Shown here: in pieces, positions 38,984 through 46,998 of the stretch | Numbering within the stretch: position 1 is the first letter of the stretch | How the letters are laid out: each line of letters starts with the position of its first letter | From: a virus | Virus record (IMG/VR): IMGVR_UViG_3300044675_004257 | Span: 1-64,000 of that record | DNA: 64,000 nt | Strand: one strand, 5' to 3' | Translations under genes and position numbers: made by a program | Notes under the pieces: model-generated | What the model saw: the letters and a program-made list of their open reading frames with translations, nothing else | What the model was told of the DNA's origin: nothing | The model's database searches: none

Positions 38984-41073
38984 TGGAATTACTTGAATCA
39001 AAATCACTTTTAGCCAAATTGATGGCAACCGAGAACCTTGTTGTTGAACAACGTCCGGTACCAACAGCATCTTTTGACGTTAAGAATCGGATTTTGACAC
39101 TTCCGGTACTGGATAAAAATATCTCTAGTGCTCTTTATGACCTTTTTACAGGACATGAAGTTGGCCATGCTCTCTATACGCCTATGGATGGTATGTTGAA
39201 AGCAAGAGATGAAAAGGTTATCAGAGATGTATCTAATGTGGTTGAAGATTCCCGTATTGAACGCAAAATCAAATACAAATATCCAGGCCTTAAAAATTCA
39301 TTCGTCAAAGCTTATGGTGAGCTTATGAGTAGAGATTTCTTTGGTATCAAAGGAACAGATATCAACAAGATGAATTTTCTTGACCGCATTAACCTGCACT
39401 GCAAAGGCGGCGCAGCATTACGTATTGAATTCAATGATGAAGAACGTGGTTTGCTTAATGAAGTTGAAACCACCGAAACCTATGATGATGTTATTGATGT
39501 ATCGAAGAAAATTATCAAATACATGAAACGCAGATTAGAAGAAGAAGAACAAAAGCGTGCTAAAGCTAAAGCTGAAAACAATGATGATGGTGAAGATGAA
39601 GACGAATCAGAATATGAAGAAGTTGATTTTGATGACCAAGGCAATTCAAAAGAACAAACTTTTGAAGATGGTGAAGATGTAGAAGAACAAGAGGTTGAAT
39701 CTAACAAACAATCTGATGGTGATGAATTTGATTCTGTAGAAGAAGATAAGAAAGTAAGTCTAGAAGACCAGATTCGTTCCTTTACTGATGCTGCCTATAA
39801 AGAAAACGAAAAGCAACTTTTTGACAATAGTTTGAGTAATATTATATACGCAAATATTCCATATTTTAATCCAAAAGATGTTGTTGACCACAAATATATT
39901 TGGAAAAGATACAAAGAAGAAAACTTCAGTTCTTCAACAGAAACATTCCTTAAAATTCGAAATGAAAGTAACAAAGTAGTTTCCTACCTTGTCAAAGAAT
40001 TCGAAATGCGTAAGAATGCTGACCAACTGAAACGTACAACAACAGCCAAAACTGGTGAGTTGAATATGAGTAAAATTTACTCTTATGGTTTCAGTGAAGA
40101 TATCTTCAAAAAAATCTCTGTTGTTCCTGGTGGTAAGTCACATGGTCTTGTTATGTTCCTTGATTGGTCTGGTTCAATGGTCGACCACATTGGTAACACA
40201 ATGAAACAATTAATCAATTTGGTATTGTTCTGTAAGAAGATGAACATACCTTATGAGGTATACGCTTTTGTTGAAGATACTGATAGAGAAAAACTAACCA
40301 AACAAACACCAAAAGAAAATGACATATATTTCAAACCTTATGGTTTGATGAACCTATTATCATCTAGGATGTCTAGTTCCGAGTTCACTTATGCAGGTTC
40401 ATCATTAGTTTGTATGGCTGGTCTAGGCAAAGTCCGTGGTTATTTCCCCCATTGGATGCATATGCAAGGCACACCCCTGAACCAAGCAATCGTTCATGCA
40501 ATGACTATCGTTCCTGAATTTCAAAAGAAAAACAAATTACAGATTGTCAATACAATTTTTCTAACAGATGGTGAAAGTAATAATGCTAACCGTTATTTAC
40601 AAAAAGATTCTTATTACGGACTAACAGATGTACACATGAAGTGTGAAAGATTAGTTATTCGTGATCCTGTTACCAAACACGAAGAAAAGATTGATGGTAA
40701 AAATGGTTATGAAGCACAGACAAATGCTTTCATTCGTTTGTTGAAAGCAAGAACTGGTTCGAATGTTATTGGTTTCTATGTTATCAATGGTAGAGATTTT
40801 AACCGTAAAGTGCATCAGTGGTTTCCGAAACAAATGAACCACGAAGAAATGAAGGACAACTTTAGAAAATCTAAGTTTGCCATTCTGGAGAATACTGGAT
40901 ATGATGAGTACTATATCTTGCGGTCAAACGGCCTAGATACCGATGAGGATTCTACTTTCGAAGTTAAAGAAAACTCAACCTTCAGAGGTATTGCCTCTGC
41001 ATTTACGAAGTACAATAATGGCAAACATAACAGTCGTGTTGTACTGAATCGTTTTATTGGACTAATTGCATAA
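38983..41073 (+). CDS. HExGH metallopeptidase-VWA domain protein (CobT-like)
   Basis: 696 residues. N-terminal zinc-protease motif HEVGH (58-62) followed by VVEDSRIERK, which gives a third ligand region. The middle (about 185-250) is a long acidic, Glu/Asp-rich linker. The C-terminal VWA domain has the MIDAS motif DWSGS (about 394) and FLTDGESN (about 526). Such proteins in T4-like marine phages are called peptidase or CobT-like. The CobS-like AAA+ ATPase at 59059 is the natural partner, as in MoxR-VWA systems. Target unknown. Confidence 0.88.
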   Translation: MELLESKSLLAKLMATENLVVEQRPVPTASFDVKNRILTLPVLDKNISSALYDLFTGHEVGHALYTPMDGMLKARDEKVIRDVSNVVEDSRIERKIKYKYPGLKNSFVKAYGELMSRDFFGIKGTDINKMNFLDRINLHCKGGAALRIEFNDEERGLLNEVETTETYDDVIDVSKKIIKYMKRRLEEEEQKRAKAKAENNDDGEDEDESEYEEVDFDDQGNSKEQTFEDGEDVEEQEVESNKQSDGDEFDSVEEDKKVSLEDQIRSFTDAAYKENEKQLFDNSLSNIIYANIPYFNPKDVVDHKYIWKRYKEENFSSSTETFLKIRNESNKVVSYLVKEFEMRKNADQLKRTTTAKTGELNMSKIYSYGFSEDIFKKISVVPGGKSHGLVMFLDWSGSMVDHIGNTMKQLINLVLFCKKMNIPYEVYAFVEDTDREKLTKQTPKENDIYFKPYGLMNLLSSRMSSSEFTYAGSSLVCMAGLGKVRGYFPHWMHMQGTPLNQAIVHAMTIVPEFQKKNKLQIVNTIFLTDGESNNANRYLQKDSYYGLTDVHMKCERLVIRDPVTKHEEKIDGKNGYEAQTNAFIRLLKARTGSNVIGFYVINGRDFNRKVHQWFPKQMNHEEMKDNFRKSKFAILENTGYDEYYILRSNGLDTDEDSTFEVKENSTFRGIASAFTKYNNGKHNSRVVLNRFIGLIA

Positions 41074-41082
41074 GGAGTTATT

Positions 41083-41316
41083 ATGGAGATTTATTCAGAA
41101 TATTATGGCGCAGGTAGAAAGGCTACCGTGACCAGACTAAACCGTGGTGGCCTAGATAGGCAGTTTGATGTTTATGAAGTTGCCTTATATATTGAAAACA
41201 AGGTAATACAAAGAACTACAATCCGCTCAGAAAGTGAAGCGGAAGATATTGCTGAAAATTGGTGTCAAGGTGGTGATGGTAACCAAGTTTTGTTGAATGA
41301 GGTTATTAATGGATAA
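41083..41316 (+). CDS. Small phage protein, unknown
   Basis: 77 residues, probably beta-rich N-terminal half (VYEVALYIENKVIQRTTIRS) with an acidic helix after it. AAGGAG before the start; overlaps the MazG-like gene by 8 bases. No family recognised. Confidence 0.7.
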   Translation: MEIYSEYYGAGRKATVTRLNRGGLDRQFDVYEVALYIENKVIQRTTIRSESEAEDIAENWCQGGDGNQVLLNEVING

Positions 41317-41587
41317 AAAAACCAAAGAGATTTTCTGTATCACACAGGAAGAATGTGCTGAGGTGACGCAGGCAATCTCAAAGATTTTCCGTTTTGGATT
41401 CGACTCTGTACATCCTGTTACAAACAAAAGTAACATGCAGAGTTTGGAAGAAGAAATTGGTGACCTTTTGGCTATGATAGATATTATGGTAGAGAAGTGT
41501 ATTGTTTCTGACAGTAACATTAACGCAGCCAGAATTGCCAAAAAAGAGAAACTGAAAATCTGGTCTAATATTTACAAAGAGGTATAA
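41309..41587 (+). CDS. MazG-like NTP pyrophosphohydrolase
   Basis: 92 residues. ITQEECAEVTQAISKIFRFG followed by LEEEIGDLLAMIDIM gives the ExxE...ExxD pattern of all-alpha NTP pyrophosphohydrolases. Start at 41309, with GAGG 6 bases upstream. Second enzyme of this type in the window (the other is at 31256). May hydrolyse non-canonical or signalling nucleotides. Confidence 0.85.
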   Translation: MDKKTKEIFCITQEECAEVTQAISKIFRFGFDSVHPVTNKSNMQSLEEEIGDLLAMIDIMVEKCIVSDSNINAARIAKKEKLKIWSNIYKEV

Positions 41588-42061
41588 ATGGAATACAATT
41601 ACAATAAATTCGAAGAATATTTAATTAAACTATTAGAAAATAGGACTGAGGTTCTGGAACCAGAAATTGGTGATAACATTTCTCCTATTTCCGAAATCAA
41701 AGTTGCATTTGATGGTTATGGTGATTTAGAAACTGAAGATGCCAATGGTGAGTATGAATATGTTGAACATGGTAACACCAACATGGAATCATATGCAATC
41801 TATATTCATAAAGATTCTGCAAAACGTGGTTTTGTTTTTCCTGAACACGATACACATTCTTTCACATTTGGTAATATGGTGCAACACCGTCCAGATGAAG
41901 AAGTTTGTTTGTTTGCATGGCATGAGTTTGTTGAAGAAGAAGATGCTTGGCGTTGGTATGTCATTCCTTTGGAAGACAGGCTGGCAGAAGACAATTCATT
42001 GACAGCAGAACAAGTTATGGAAATTTTAGAAGTAGTTGTTAATAGATACTTTCCAGAATGA
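41588..42061 (+). CDS. Acidic phage protein, unknown
   Basis: 157 residues, strongly acidic, with aromatic-rich blocks (CLFAWHEFVEEEDAWRWYVIPLEDRL). It begins directly after the MazG-like stop. No family recognised. Confidence 0.72.
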   Translation: MEYNYNKFEEYLIKLLENRTEVLEPEIGDNISPISEIKVAFDGYGDLETEDANGEYEYVEHGNTNMESYAIYIHKDSAKRGFVFPEHDTHSFTFGNMVQHRPDEEVCLFAWHEFVEEEDAWRWYVIPLEDRLAEDNSLTAEQVMEILEVVVNRYFPE

Positions 42062-42207
42062 CCGATGAACAGGCCTTGGCCATTTATGAGAAACTGAAAC
42101 AGAGGCACGGTGATAACTTACCGGATCCTGACCACGAACCTATACAATTTGCCCATTGCATAAAGATGATGAAACATTATGAACCAGAAATATTCAGAAC
42201 AGTATGA
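42058..42207 (+). CDS. Very small phage protein, unknown
   Basis: 49 residues (MTDEQALAIYEKLKQRHGD, ending HYEPEIFRTV). ATGA overlap with the gene before and a 29-base overlap with the next gene. The spacing and natural composition support a real gene. Confidence 0.62.
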   Translation: MTDEQALAIYEKLKQRHGDNLPDPDHEPIQFAHCIKMMKHYEPEIFRTV

Positions 42208-42664
42208 TGCATATTATGACGAACAGACCAACGAATGGTTGGAAGATACCTGTGATGAACCGGATTGTGAACTCTGTATTGGCCGAACACCGACACCTCT
42301 AAGAGAAATCTTTGTCTTTGGTTCGAACCTGGCCGGCCGACACGGTGCTGGTGCCGCAAAGTTTGCTGCTGACAACCACGGTGCCATCTATGGTGTTGGT
42401 GTCGGACTACAAGGCGACTCTTATGGTATTCCAACAAAAGACCAGAATATCGAAACCTTGCCATTAACTTACATTAGAGTATACGTCAATCAATTCATAG
42501 AGTTTGCTAAGTATATGCCTAATCTGGTATTTAATGTTACTGCTATTGGATGTGGCCTTGCTGGTTATACTCCTTCTCAGATAGCACCGATGTTTTCAAG
42601 CGCCTCCGGACTTTCCAACGTCCGCCTTCCGGAAGAATTCCTGAAGGTCCTAGAAAATGACTGA
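42179..42664 (+). CDS. A1S_2505-type phage protein with Cys N-terminus
   Basis: 161 residues. N-terminal YDAYYDEQTNEWLEDTCDEPDCELC has a C-x4-C-x2-C pattern common in small phage and bacterial proteins. The rest (IFVFGSNLAGRHGAGAAKFA, GDSYGIPTKD, FNVTAIGCGLAGY) matches the A1S_2505-like phage family, which looks like a macro-domain-type nucleotide-binding fold. Here both modules are joined in one chain. Activity is not established. Confidence 0.83.
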   Translation: MNQKYSEQYDAYYDEQTNEWLEDTCDEPDCELCIGRTPTPLREIFVFGSNLAGRHGAGAAKFAADNHGAIYGVGVGLQGDSYGIPTKDQNIETLPLTYIRVYVNQFIEFAKYMPNLVFNVTAIGCGLAGYTPSQIAPMFSSASGLSNVRLPEEFLKVLEND

Positions 42665-42788
42665 CTTACTGGTAATTCTGATTTTATTCTTCCTTTTCTG
42701 GGGAGAACCAGACGTATGGGATAAACTTCACGAACGAGCCATGCAACACATAGAGGAACCACAATGCGTAAAACAATCATCACCTTAG
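42657..42788 (+). CDS. Very small membrane protein, unknown
   Basis: 43 residues: one membrane segment (LLVILILFFLFWG) followed by EPDVWDKLHERAMQHIEE. Similar short proteins with this D-W-D-x-L-H tail are frequent in phages. Overlaps genes on both sides (8 and 25 bases). Confidence 0.65.
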   Translation: MTDLLVILILFFLFWGEPDVWDKLHERAMQHIEEPQCVKQSSP

Positions 42789-43057
42789 CACTCCTGTTCA
42801 GCACTACATCATTCGCACAAGAAGTCATTACTCTGTCGAAATCAATAAGATGTTCAAATGCCGAATCCGTAATGCGATACTTTACAGAAGAATACAAAGA
42901 GATGCCAGTTTGGGTCGGCAAAACAACTAATGGTACGCATGTGACACTATTGGTTAACAAAGAGAAACGTAGTTGGACACTCATCGAATACGATAGTAAA
43001 CTGGCTTGCATATTGGGTGCAGGTGATTCTACTAGCAATCCGGAGATATCACTATGA
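42764..43057 (+). CDS. Small secreted protein, unknown
   Basis: 97 residues with a signal peptide (MRKTIITLALLFSTTSFAQE). The mature part has two cysteines (IRCSNAE, ACILGAG) and a beta-rich centre (THVTLLVNKEKRSWTLIEY). Probably periplasmic. ATGA overlap with the next gene. Confidence 0.74.
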   Translation: MRKTIITLALLFSTTSFAQEVITLSKSIRCSNAESVMRYFTEEYKEMPVWVGKTTNGTHVTLLVNKEKRSWTLIEYDSKLACILGAGDSTSNPEISL

Positions 43058-43254
43058 GTAAACTATCATTACACCAAGAAGACCTGATAGCTATCAAAAC
43101 ATTCTGTGACAAGTATCCGGATTCTGACTACGTAACCGTGACCGTTGATTCGTCATCTGGTATCGGTTCAATCGTCAAAGTGTCGTTGCCCACTGTCATC
43201 AACGGCGATATGGTAATAATAGAGAAAACAATCGTAGATGAAAGTAGTTGGTGA
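43054..43254 (+). CDS. Small phage protein, unknown
   Basis: 66 residues: helix (SLHQEDLIAIKTFCDKYPDSD) then beta strands (YVTVTVDSSSGIGSIVKVSL). ATGA overlap with the gene before. No family recognised. Confidence 0.7.
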   Translation: MSKLSLHQEDLIAIKTFCDKYPDSDYVTVTVDSSSGIGSIVKVSLPTVINGDMVIIEKTIVDESSW

Positions 43255-43257
43255 AAA

Positions 43258-43470
43258 ATGAACGAACGAATTAAACAACTAATGATACAAGCAGACTATC
43301 CTGCTCCAGAACTTGCTCTACGTGCTCATAAACTAGCAGAGTTGATTGTGAAAGAATGTATGGCGTGTTCTACTTGGGTTGGTAAGATGAATACCAATAG
43401 TGTTGAACCAATCCACACCGCTCACGCTATCAATCAGCGTATCAAACAACATTTCGGAGTTGAAGAATGA
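43258..43470 (+). CDS. MNERI-family small protein, copy 1
   Basis: 70 residues. Starts MNERIKQLMIQA, has LAELIVKECMACS in the middle and ends QHFGVEE, the three blocks that define a repeated family in this window (also at 43685, 43924, 44202, 53795, 63893). Codons of the FGVEE end contain GGAG, which is the ribosome site of the next gene. Function unknown. Confidence 0.78.
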   Translation: MNERIKQLMIQADYPAPELALRAHKLAELIVKECMACSTWVGKMNTNSVEPIHTAHAINQRIKQHFGVEE

Positions 43471-43688
43471 TACCACAAACAGATTTTATATTGGTCAGAG
43501 GACCAAGAACAGATGACAATGATAATAGTATTCAGATTTCGGTATCTATTCAACGCAATGATGGAAAGTTTGATTTTACCAACTATTCATTGTTGCGTAT
43601 GAGACCAGATACAAAAGGTCCTATGGAAGAATGGGTTCCAACTAAAGAATTGGACTTATACAAAAAAGCATTTGGAGTAGAAGAATGA
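43467..43688 (+). CDS. Small protein sharing only the FGVEE tail
   Basis: 73 residues. The body (FILVRGPRTDDNDNSIQISVSI) is unrelated to the MNERI family, but the end KKAFGVEE and the DNA around the stop (GGAGTAGAAGAATGA) are the family's junction. It lies between family copies 1 and 2 with 4-base overlaps, as if inserted into the array. Confidence 0.74.
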   Translation: MIPQTDFILVRGPRTDDNDNSIQISVSIQRNDGKFDFTNYSLLRMRPDTKGPMEEWVPTKELDLYKKAFGVEE

Positions 43689-43927
43689 ATGAACGAATTC
43701 GAGAACTTTGGTCCAAGGCTGGGGGTCATTATGATACGGGCAATCAGCACACTTGGCCCGAATATACCATTGATGATCCTGCAAAGTTCGCCCTCCTGCT
43801 GATGCGTGAAATTGCGATGGTTCAAATCACACATCAGGCCGGCATGGACCTGGAGAATAAAAAAATGGATGACCCTGCAAAAGAATTGAATTACGCCGTG
43901 ATTGAACATTTTGGAGTTGAAGAATGA
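43685..43927 (+). CDS. MNERI-family small protein, copy 2
   Basis: 80 residues. MNERIRELWSKAGGHYDTGNQ...FALLLMREI...EHFGVEE. Its first half is very similar at DNA level to the copy at 53795, 10 kb away. GGAG in the preceding gene's tail is 7 bases before the ATG. Function unknown. Confidence 0.8.
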   Translation: MNERIRELWSKAGGHYDTGNQHTWPEYTIDDPAKFALLLMREIAMVQITHQAGMDLENKKMDDPAKELNYAVIEHFGVEE

Positions 43928-44205
43928 ACGAACGAATTAAAGAACTTGCTGAACAGGCTGGTTCAACACATAAACAGAATCTTGGTGTATATCAATTCTA
44001 CATAGATGAACTGGAAAAATTCGCCGAGTCAATTGTTCGAGAATATATTGGCATATTGGAAGAAGAAATTAAATTGGTAGAAGGATATAAATCTACCGAG
44101 GTTAAGGTAGATATCATTAAATGTCATCAAAGTAAAATTTATCACTTTAATAAGCTGATTGACAAGAGCAAGAAACATTTCGGAGTAGCGGAGCGTGAAC
44201 AATGA
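43924..44205 (+). CDS. MNERI-family small protein, copy 3
   Basis: 93 residues. MNERIKELAEQAGSTHKQN, then a helical middle (KFAESIVREYIGILEEEIK) and an end KKHFGVAEREQ, slightly longer than FGVEE. ATGA overlaps on both sides. Function unknown. Confidence 0.78.
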   Translation: MNERIKELAEQAGSTHKQNLGVYQFYIDELEKFAESIVREYIGILEEEIKLVEGYKSTEVKVDIIKCHQSKIYHFNKLIDKSKKHFGVAEREQ

Positions 44206-44537
44206 ATGAACGAATTCGAGAAATAGCACTTCAAGCAGGTGGCAGTCATTACCCCGAAGTAAACTCAATGCAGCTACAAAAGTTCGCCGAGTTGATTATA
44301 GCAGAATGTGCTCAAGCCTGTATGAACGAAGGGGCATCATACGAAGAAAAAGCAGCCGGAGCGTATCAAAGCAATTTATATGTCACTGCTATCAAACAAC
44401 ATTTCGGACTTGAAGAACAATCCACAGAGCCTAATGGATTACATACTTGCCCCTATGCAGAAGAAATTCACGGAGACTATGAGACATTGTGTGATTGTGA
44501 TGCGGAGCGGCAATATCAATGTGCAATGGATGTTTAA
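44202..44537 (+). CDS. MNERI-family small protein, copy 4, with C-terminal extension
   Basis: 111 residues. MNERIREIALQAGGSHYPE, KFAELIIAECAQAC and QHFGLEE are the family blocks; a further 35 residues with four cysteines (HTCPYAEEIHGDYETLCDCDA...QCAMD) follow, possibly metal-binding. Last copy of the tandem array. Confidence 0.78.
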   Translation: MNERIREIALQAGGSHYPEVNSMQLQKFAELIIAECAQACMNEGASYEEKAAGAYQSNLYVTAIKQHFGLEEQSTEPNGLHTCPYAEEIHGDYETLCDCDAERQYQCAMDV

Positions 44538-44552
44538 TTAAGGAGTGAAATA

Positions 44553-44774
44553 ATGAGTGAATCGACTGGCATAACTGGCTTTATTGAAATCTTTGAGGGT
44601 CGATTGACTAAGATGAAACTACACCTTAAAGAAGAATTGAACAAAGCTAAACACGAGCGTGACCGTAAAGCCATAAAGCGTATTACTGCCGATGCACGTA
44701 AACTAAACAAGACACTGAAAGAGATGCGTAATGTGTCAACTAAAAATTGTCCTCACTGTGGAGAGAAACTATGA
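44553..44774 (+). CDS. Small basic protein with C-terminal Cys pair
   Basis: 73 residues. Helical, Lys/Arg-rich middle (LTKMKLHLKEELNKAKHERDRKAIKRI) and an end NCPHCGEKL that looks like half of a zinc ribbon. AAGGAG before the start. ATGA overlap with the next gene. Confidence 0.7.
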   Translation: MSESTGITGFIEIFEGRLTKMKLHLKEELNKAKHERDRKAIKRITADARKLNKTLKEMRNVSTKNCPHCGEKL

Positions 44775-44947
44775 AAGCAAGTGGTATTAATGCCGCAATG
44801 GCACACAAAATTGAACTACAGAAACTTGTACACCAAGAAACAATCAAACAACAACAGATTAAAGTAATCAAAGACCGTCAGGAAGAATTGCAGATAATGA
44901 AAACACAGTACTTCAGTAAAGGTAATAACGTTGATGAGATGGTGTAG
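44771..44947 (+). CDS. Very small helical protein, unknown
   Basis: 58 residues from ATG 44771 (ATGA overlap). Gln/Lys-rich helix (KIELQKLVHQETIKQQQIKVI). No family recognised. Confidence 0.62.
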   Translation: MKASGINAAMAHKIELQKLVHQETIKQQQIKVIKDRQEELQIMKTQYFSKGNNVDEMV

Positions 44948-44960
44948 GAGTTAAAGAGTA

Positions 44961-45239
44961 ATGACACAGAGATATTTTGTTGTTGCAGGTAACTATGACC
45001 AATATTGCCAATGGATAAAAGAGAGAGGCCTTTCACGTAAAGAGTGGGTCCATGTATACGATTGCAATACTATCAGAGGTATCAGAAACCCTGCGGGCAG
45101 ACTCGTTGGTACTTGGTATGAAAGAGAGGATGCTATGGATATTCTGGTGGCTCTGAGAGTGGCATCAGATAAGGTCAATGAGAACCTTGAGAATGCCTTA
45201 GTAATGTGGATACAATTGAAAACTGAAAATGAAACATAG
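44961..45239 (+). CDS. Small phage protein, unknown
   Basis: 92 residues: an N-terminal alpha/beta-like part (YFVVAGNYDQYCQWIKERGL) with HVYDCNTIRGIRNPAGRLVG and a helical end containing NENLENAL, a block repeated in the next gene. Overlaps the next gene by 11 bases. Confidence 0.7.
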   Translation: MTQRYFVVAGNYDQYCQWIKERGLSRKEWVHVYDCNTIRGIRNPAGRLVGTWYEREDAMDILVALRVASDKVNENLENALVMWIQLKTENET

Positions 45240-45414
45240 TGACGTACAGAGAATTATAGAGAACCTTGAGAATGCTTTGAGAGTGCATCCAGATAAAGGC
45301 TATGAGATTGGTTCATTAGAAGAAGCACAGAAATTTGCAGAGGAGCGAAAGCTGGACCTGGAAAAATTCCCAGTATCAAGAGGATCCTCCGAGAAAAAAT
45401 TTCGAAACCCTTAA
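45229..45414 (+). CDS. Small protein sharing the ENLENAL block, unknown
   Basis: 61 residues. IIENLENALRVHPDKGYEIGS repeats the ENLENAL segment of the preceding gene; the two share the DNA string GAGAACCTTGAGAATGC, about 78 bp apart, so part of the gene may come from a short duplication. Last + strand gene before the reverse-strand cassette. Confidence 0.62.
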   Translation: MKHSDVQRIIENLENALRVHPDKGYEIGSLEEAQKFAEERKLDLEKFPVSRGSSEKKFRNP

Positions 45415-45540
45415 CGGGAGCCCCAGAAAATAAAAAATGAGAAAAAAGAGTTTGACCAGGTGGCACTTTTTTAGCTAATCACTTACCTACCGCACCCCCA
45501 TCCCTCACCGCTACTGCTCGGACAGCAGCTCCAGCAGAGC

Positions 45541-45576
45541 CAAAAAAAGAGGCAGCACCATTACAGCACTGCCTCT
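45541..45576 (-). terminator. Rho-independent terminator of the Gp88-like gene
   Basis: On the reverse strand, AGAGGCAG and CTGCCTCT form a perfect 8-bp stem around a 13-base loop, followed by seven T. It lies 45 bases past the reverse-strand stop at 45622. The rest of 45415-45621 holds nothing else I can support. Confidence 0.82.
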
Positions 45577-45621
45577 AAACCCCACCATCCAGCCTAGCCT
45601 CAAGTGGGGAGAGCGAAAACC

Positions 45622-46269
45622 TTAAGCAGCCACTGCCAAGCGAATAACCTTTGCCATTTTGCGGCCGTGGGCAATATATGCAACCACTGGGACCTCTTTA
45701 GAATAGCAAGCACGGCAACCAGAGCACTTGCCATTTGTAGTTGGTGCCGTGCAAACCTTAACACCAGCAGGCACTGGCATTCCTTCTGGCAATATAGTGC
45801 TACCATGTACACCAGCAGTATATGTGCCATTTATAGCATCACTGCTAGGGCGCACCATCACATTAGGCAGAGCAGCCATTTTGGTGAGCACCTGCTGATA
45901 CTTAGCGAATTTGTGCATCCGTGTGGGCAACCAGTGCTTCACGTGGGGGGTCTTAACCATCACAGCATACATTTTGAGCGCTAACTGTATGGAGTACATA
46001 TCGCCAGAATCAAACCAGCGGAAGTAGCTTTGCTTTTTGAGAGCAGCAACCATAGTGTCCACCCAAGCGTCATCCTGCCATGCTTGCTTATTATCGAAGC
46101 GCACTTTTTTGGTGCCAGGGAAATTATATGTGCCTTGCGTGGCGTAGCAACCAGCACAAGCGGGAACGAGCTCACCATCGTCACCAATAGAACCTTGGCA
46201 GGTTTCGAGAGCCTGAAGGGACCAGCTGAGGATATTGTCGAGCTTTGAGGTTTTTGAGAGCTTGTTCAT
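45622..46269 (-). CDS. Gp88-family phage protein
   Basis: 215 residues. The pattern NKLSKTSKLDNILSWSLQ, ACAGCYATQGTY, RWFDSGDMYS, KHWLPTRMHKFAKY and a C-terminal Cys cluster (GKCSGCRACYS) matches the Gene-88 family first named in mycobacteriophages. The function is unknown; the two Cys clusters suggest metal or Fe-S binding. Reverse strand, visibly richer in G and C than the surrounding phage genes, with its own promoter (46300-46327) and terminator, so probably acquired as a cassette. Confidence 0.83.
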   Translation of the reverse strand: MNKLSKTSKLDNILSWSLQALETCQGSIGDDGELVPACAGCYATQGTYNFPGTKKVRFDNKQAWQDDAWVDTMVAALKKQSYFRWFDSGDMYSIQLALKMYAVMVKTPHVKHWLPTRMHKFAKYQQVLTKMAALPNVMVRPSSDAINGTYTAGVHGSTILPEGMPVPAGVKVCTAPTTNGKCSGCRACYSKEVPVVAYIAHGRKMAKVIRLAVAA

Positions 46270-46277
46270 TTCGCTTT

Positions 46278-46295
46278 GCTTTCTTGATTTGATGG
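46278..46295 (-). repeat. Leader repeat, copy 1 (with 47326-47343)
   Basis: 18 identical bases, CCATCAAATCAAGAAAGC on the reverse strand, in the leader of the Gp88-like gene and in that of the gene at 47060-47317. The similarity runs on into the -10 boxes. Confidence 0.8.
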
Positions 46296-46299
46296 AAGG

Positions 46300-46327
46300 A
46301 GTATAACACGGCCACCGAAAATGGCAA
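46300..46327 (-). promoter_or_regulatory. TTGCCA-type promoter, reverse, for the Gp88-like gene
   Basis: On the reverse strand, TTGCCA (46327-46322), 16-bp spacer, TATACT (46305-46300), with AGTATT (46336-46331) just upstream. Confidence 0.7.
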
Positions 46328-46402
46328 CCTAATACTTTTTAACTCAAGCCACCAGCTGGAGTATTAACTCGGCACCTCTAGTGCAAGCACCAGCACAAGC
46401 GC

Positions 46403-46432
46403 TTGCCACCGAAAGGACAGCTGTGTTATAAT
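46403..46432 (+). promoter_or_regulatory. TTGCCA-type promoter, forward, before a small-RNA candidate
   Basis: TTGCCA (46403-46408), 18-bp spacer, TATAAT (46427-46432). Divergent from the promoter at 46300-46327. No good gene follows on this strand before a terminator-like hairpin at 46575. Confidence 0.6.
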
Positions 46433-46439
46433 ATGCGCC

Positions 46440-46596
46440 GACCAAAGAACCAGTCAAAAAAATGAATACATTCATACTAACTCCTAAATTGTTAACTTTT
46501 GTTTTCAAATACTGTGCCAGTAATTTTCCAACTGGCGGCCTCTGGGATCCGATCCCTTTGCCTTACACTCGAGCGCCGGTGTTGGCACCGGCTTTT
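46440..46596 (+). ncRNA. Candidate small RNA (about 155 nt)
   Basis: Bounded by the 46403 promoter and by a hairpin GCCGGTG-TTGG-CACCGGC (46575-46592) followed by TTTT. The only start codon inside (46462) has no ribosome site and its frame runs through the hairpin. No known RNA family is recognised. An untranslated leader or short peptide gene remains possible. Confidence 0.4.
46575..46596 (+). terminator. Hairpin with T-run after the small-RNA candidate
   Basis: GCCGGTG (46575-46581), loop TTGG, CACCGGC (46586-46592), then TTTT. A second perfect hairpin TGCTGCG-TTCCT-CGCAGCA follows at 46602-46620, between this and the stop of the reverse gene at 46630, so both strands end near here. Confidence 0.65.
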
Positions 46597-46629
46597 GGTG
46601 TTGCTGCGTTCCTCGCAGCACTCGAATGG

Positions 46630-46965
46630 TTACGCTGTTGCTTTGCGTGCCATGATGGCAGCAGCAATAGCATTGTCCTCAGCACCGAACACCACGCCTT
46701 TGCTTGGGCGCTTGTTGGCTTTCACTGCCTTAGCGCCTACAGCACCAACTTGCTTAGCAAGCAGCTTCTCAAGGCGAGCTTGTGCCTTAGCAATAGCGGC
46801 TTCACGCTTTTCAGCAGCAGCCTTCAGTTTAGCGTCAGCAGCAAGACCACGCAAAGCTTTTTTGGTTTCGACCTCAAGCTTAATTGACGCCTTTAGCGCC
46901 TTCAGGGTCTCACGCTTTTGAGTGAGAGTTAAACCTTCAACCGAACCACATGCGAATGTAAACAT
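46630..46965 (-). CDS. Ala/Lys-rich coiled-coil protein, unknown
   Basis: 111 residues. After a short N-terminal MFTFACGSVEG comes a long Ala/Lys/Glu/Arg helix (LKALKASIKLEVETKKALRGLAADAKLK...), then a Lys/Ala-rich end. Reverse-strand AAGGA precedes the ATG and a TTGCCA promoter lies at 46999-47026. Long forward frames over the same bases are antisense shadows. Confidence 0.75.
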   Translation of the reverse strand: MFTFACGSVEGLTLTQKRETLKALKASIKLEVETKKALRGLAADAKLKAAAEKREAAIAKAQARLEKLLAKQVGAVGAKAVKANKRPSKGVVFGAEDNAIAAAIMARKATA

Positions 46966-46998
46966 TTTTTTCCTTTGTTTGTTTGTTTGTAAGAGTCA

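Noticed and set aside
46462-46921. Long forward-strand reading frames (141 and 140 codons)
   Set aside because: They are antisense to the reverse gene 46630-46965, which has a ribosome site and its own promoter. The forward frames have no ribosome site and run through hairpins; Ala/Lys-rich genes often leave such shadows.
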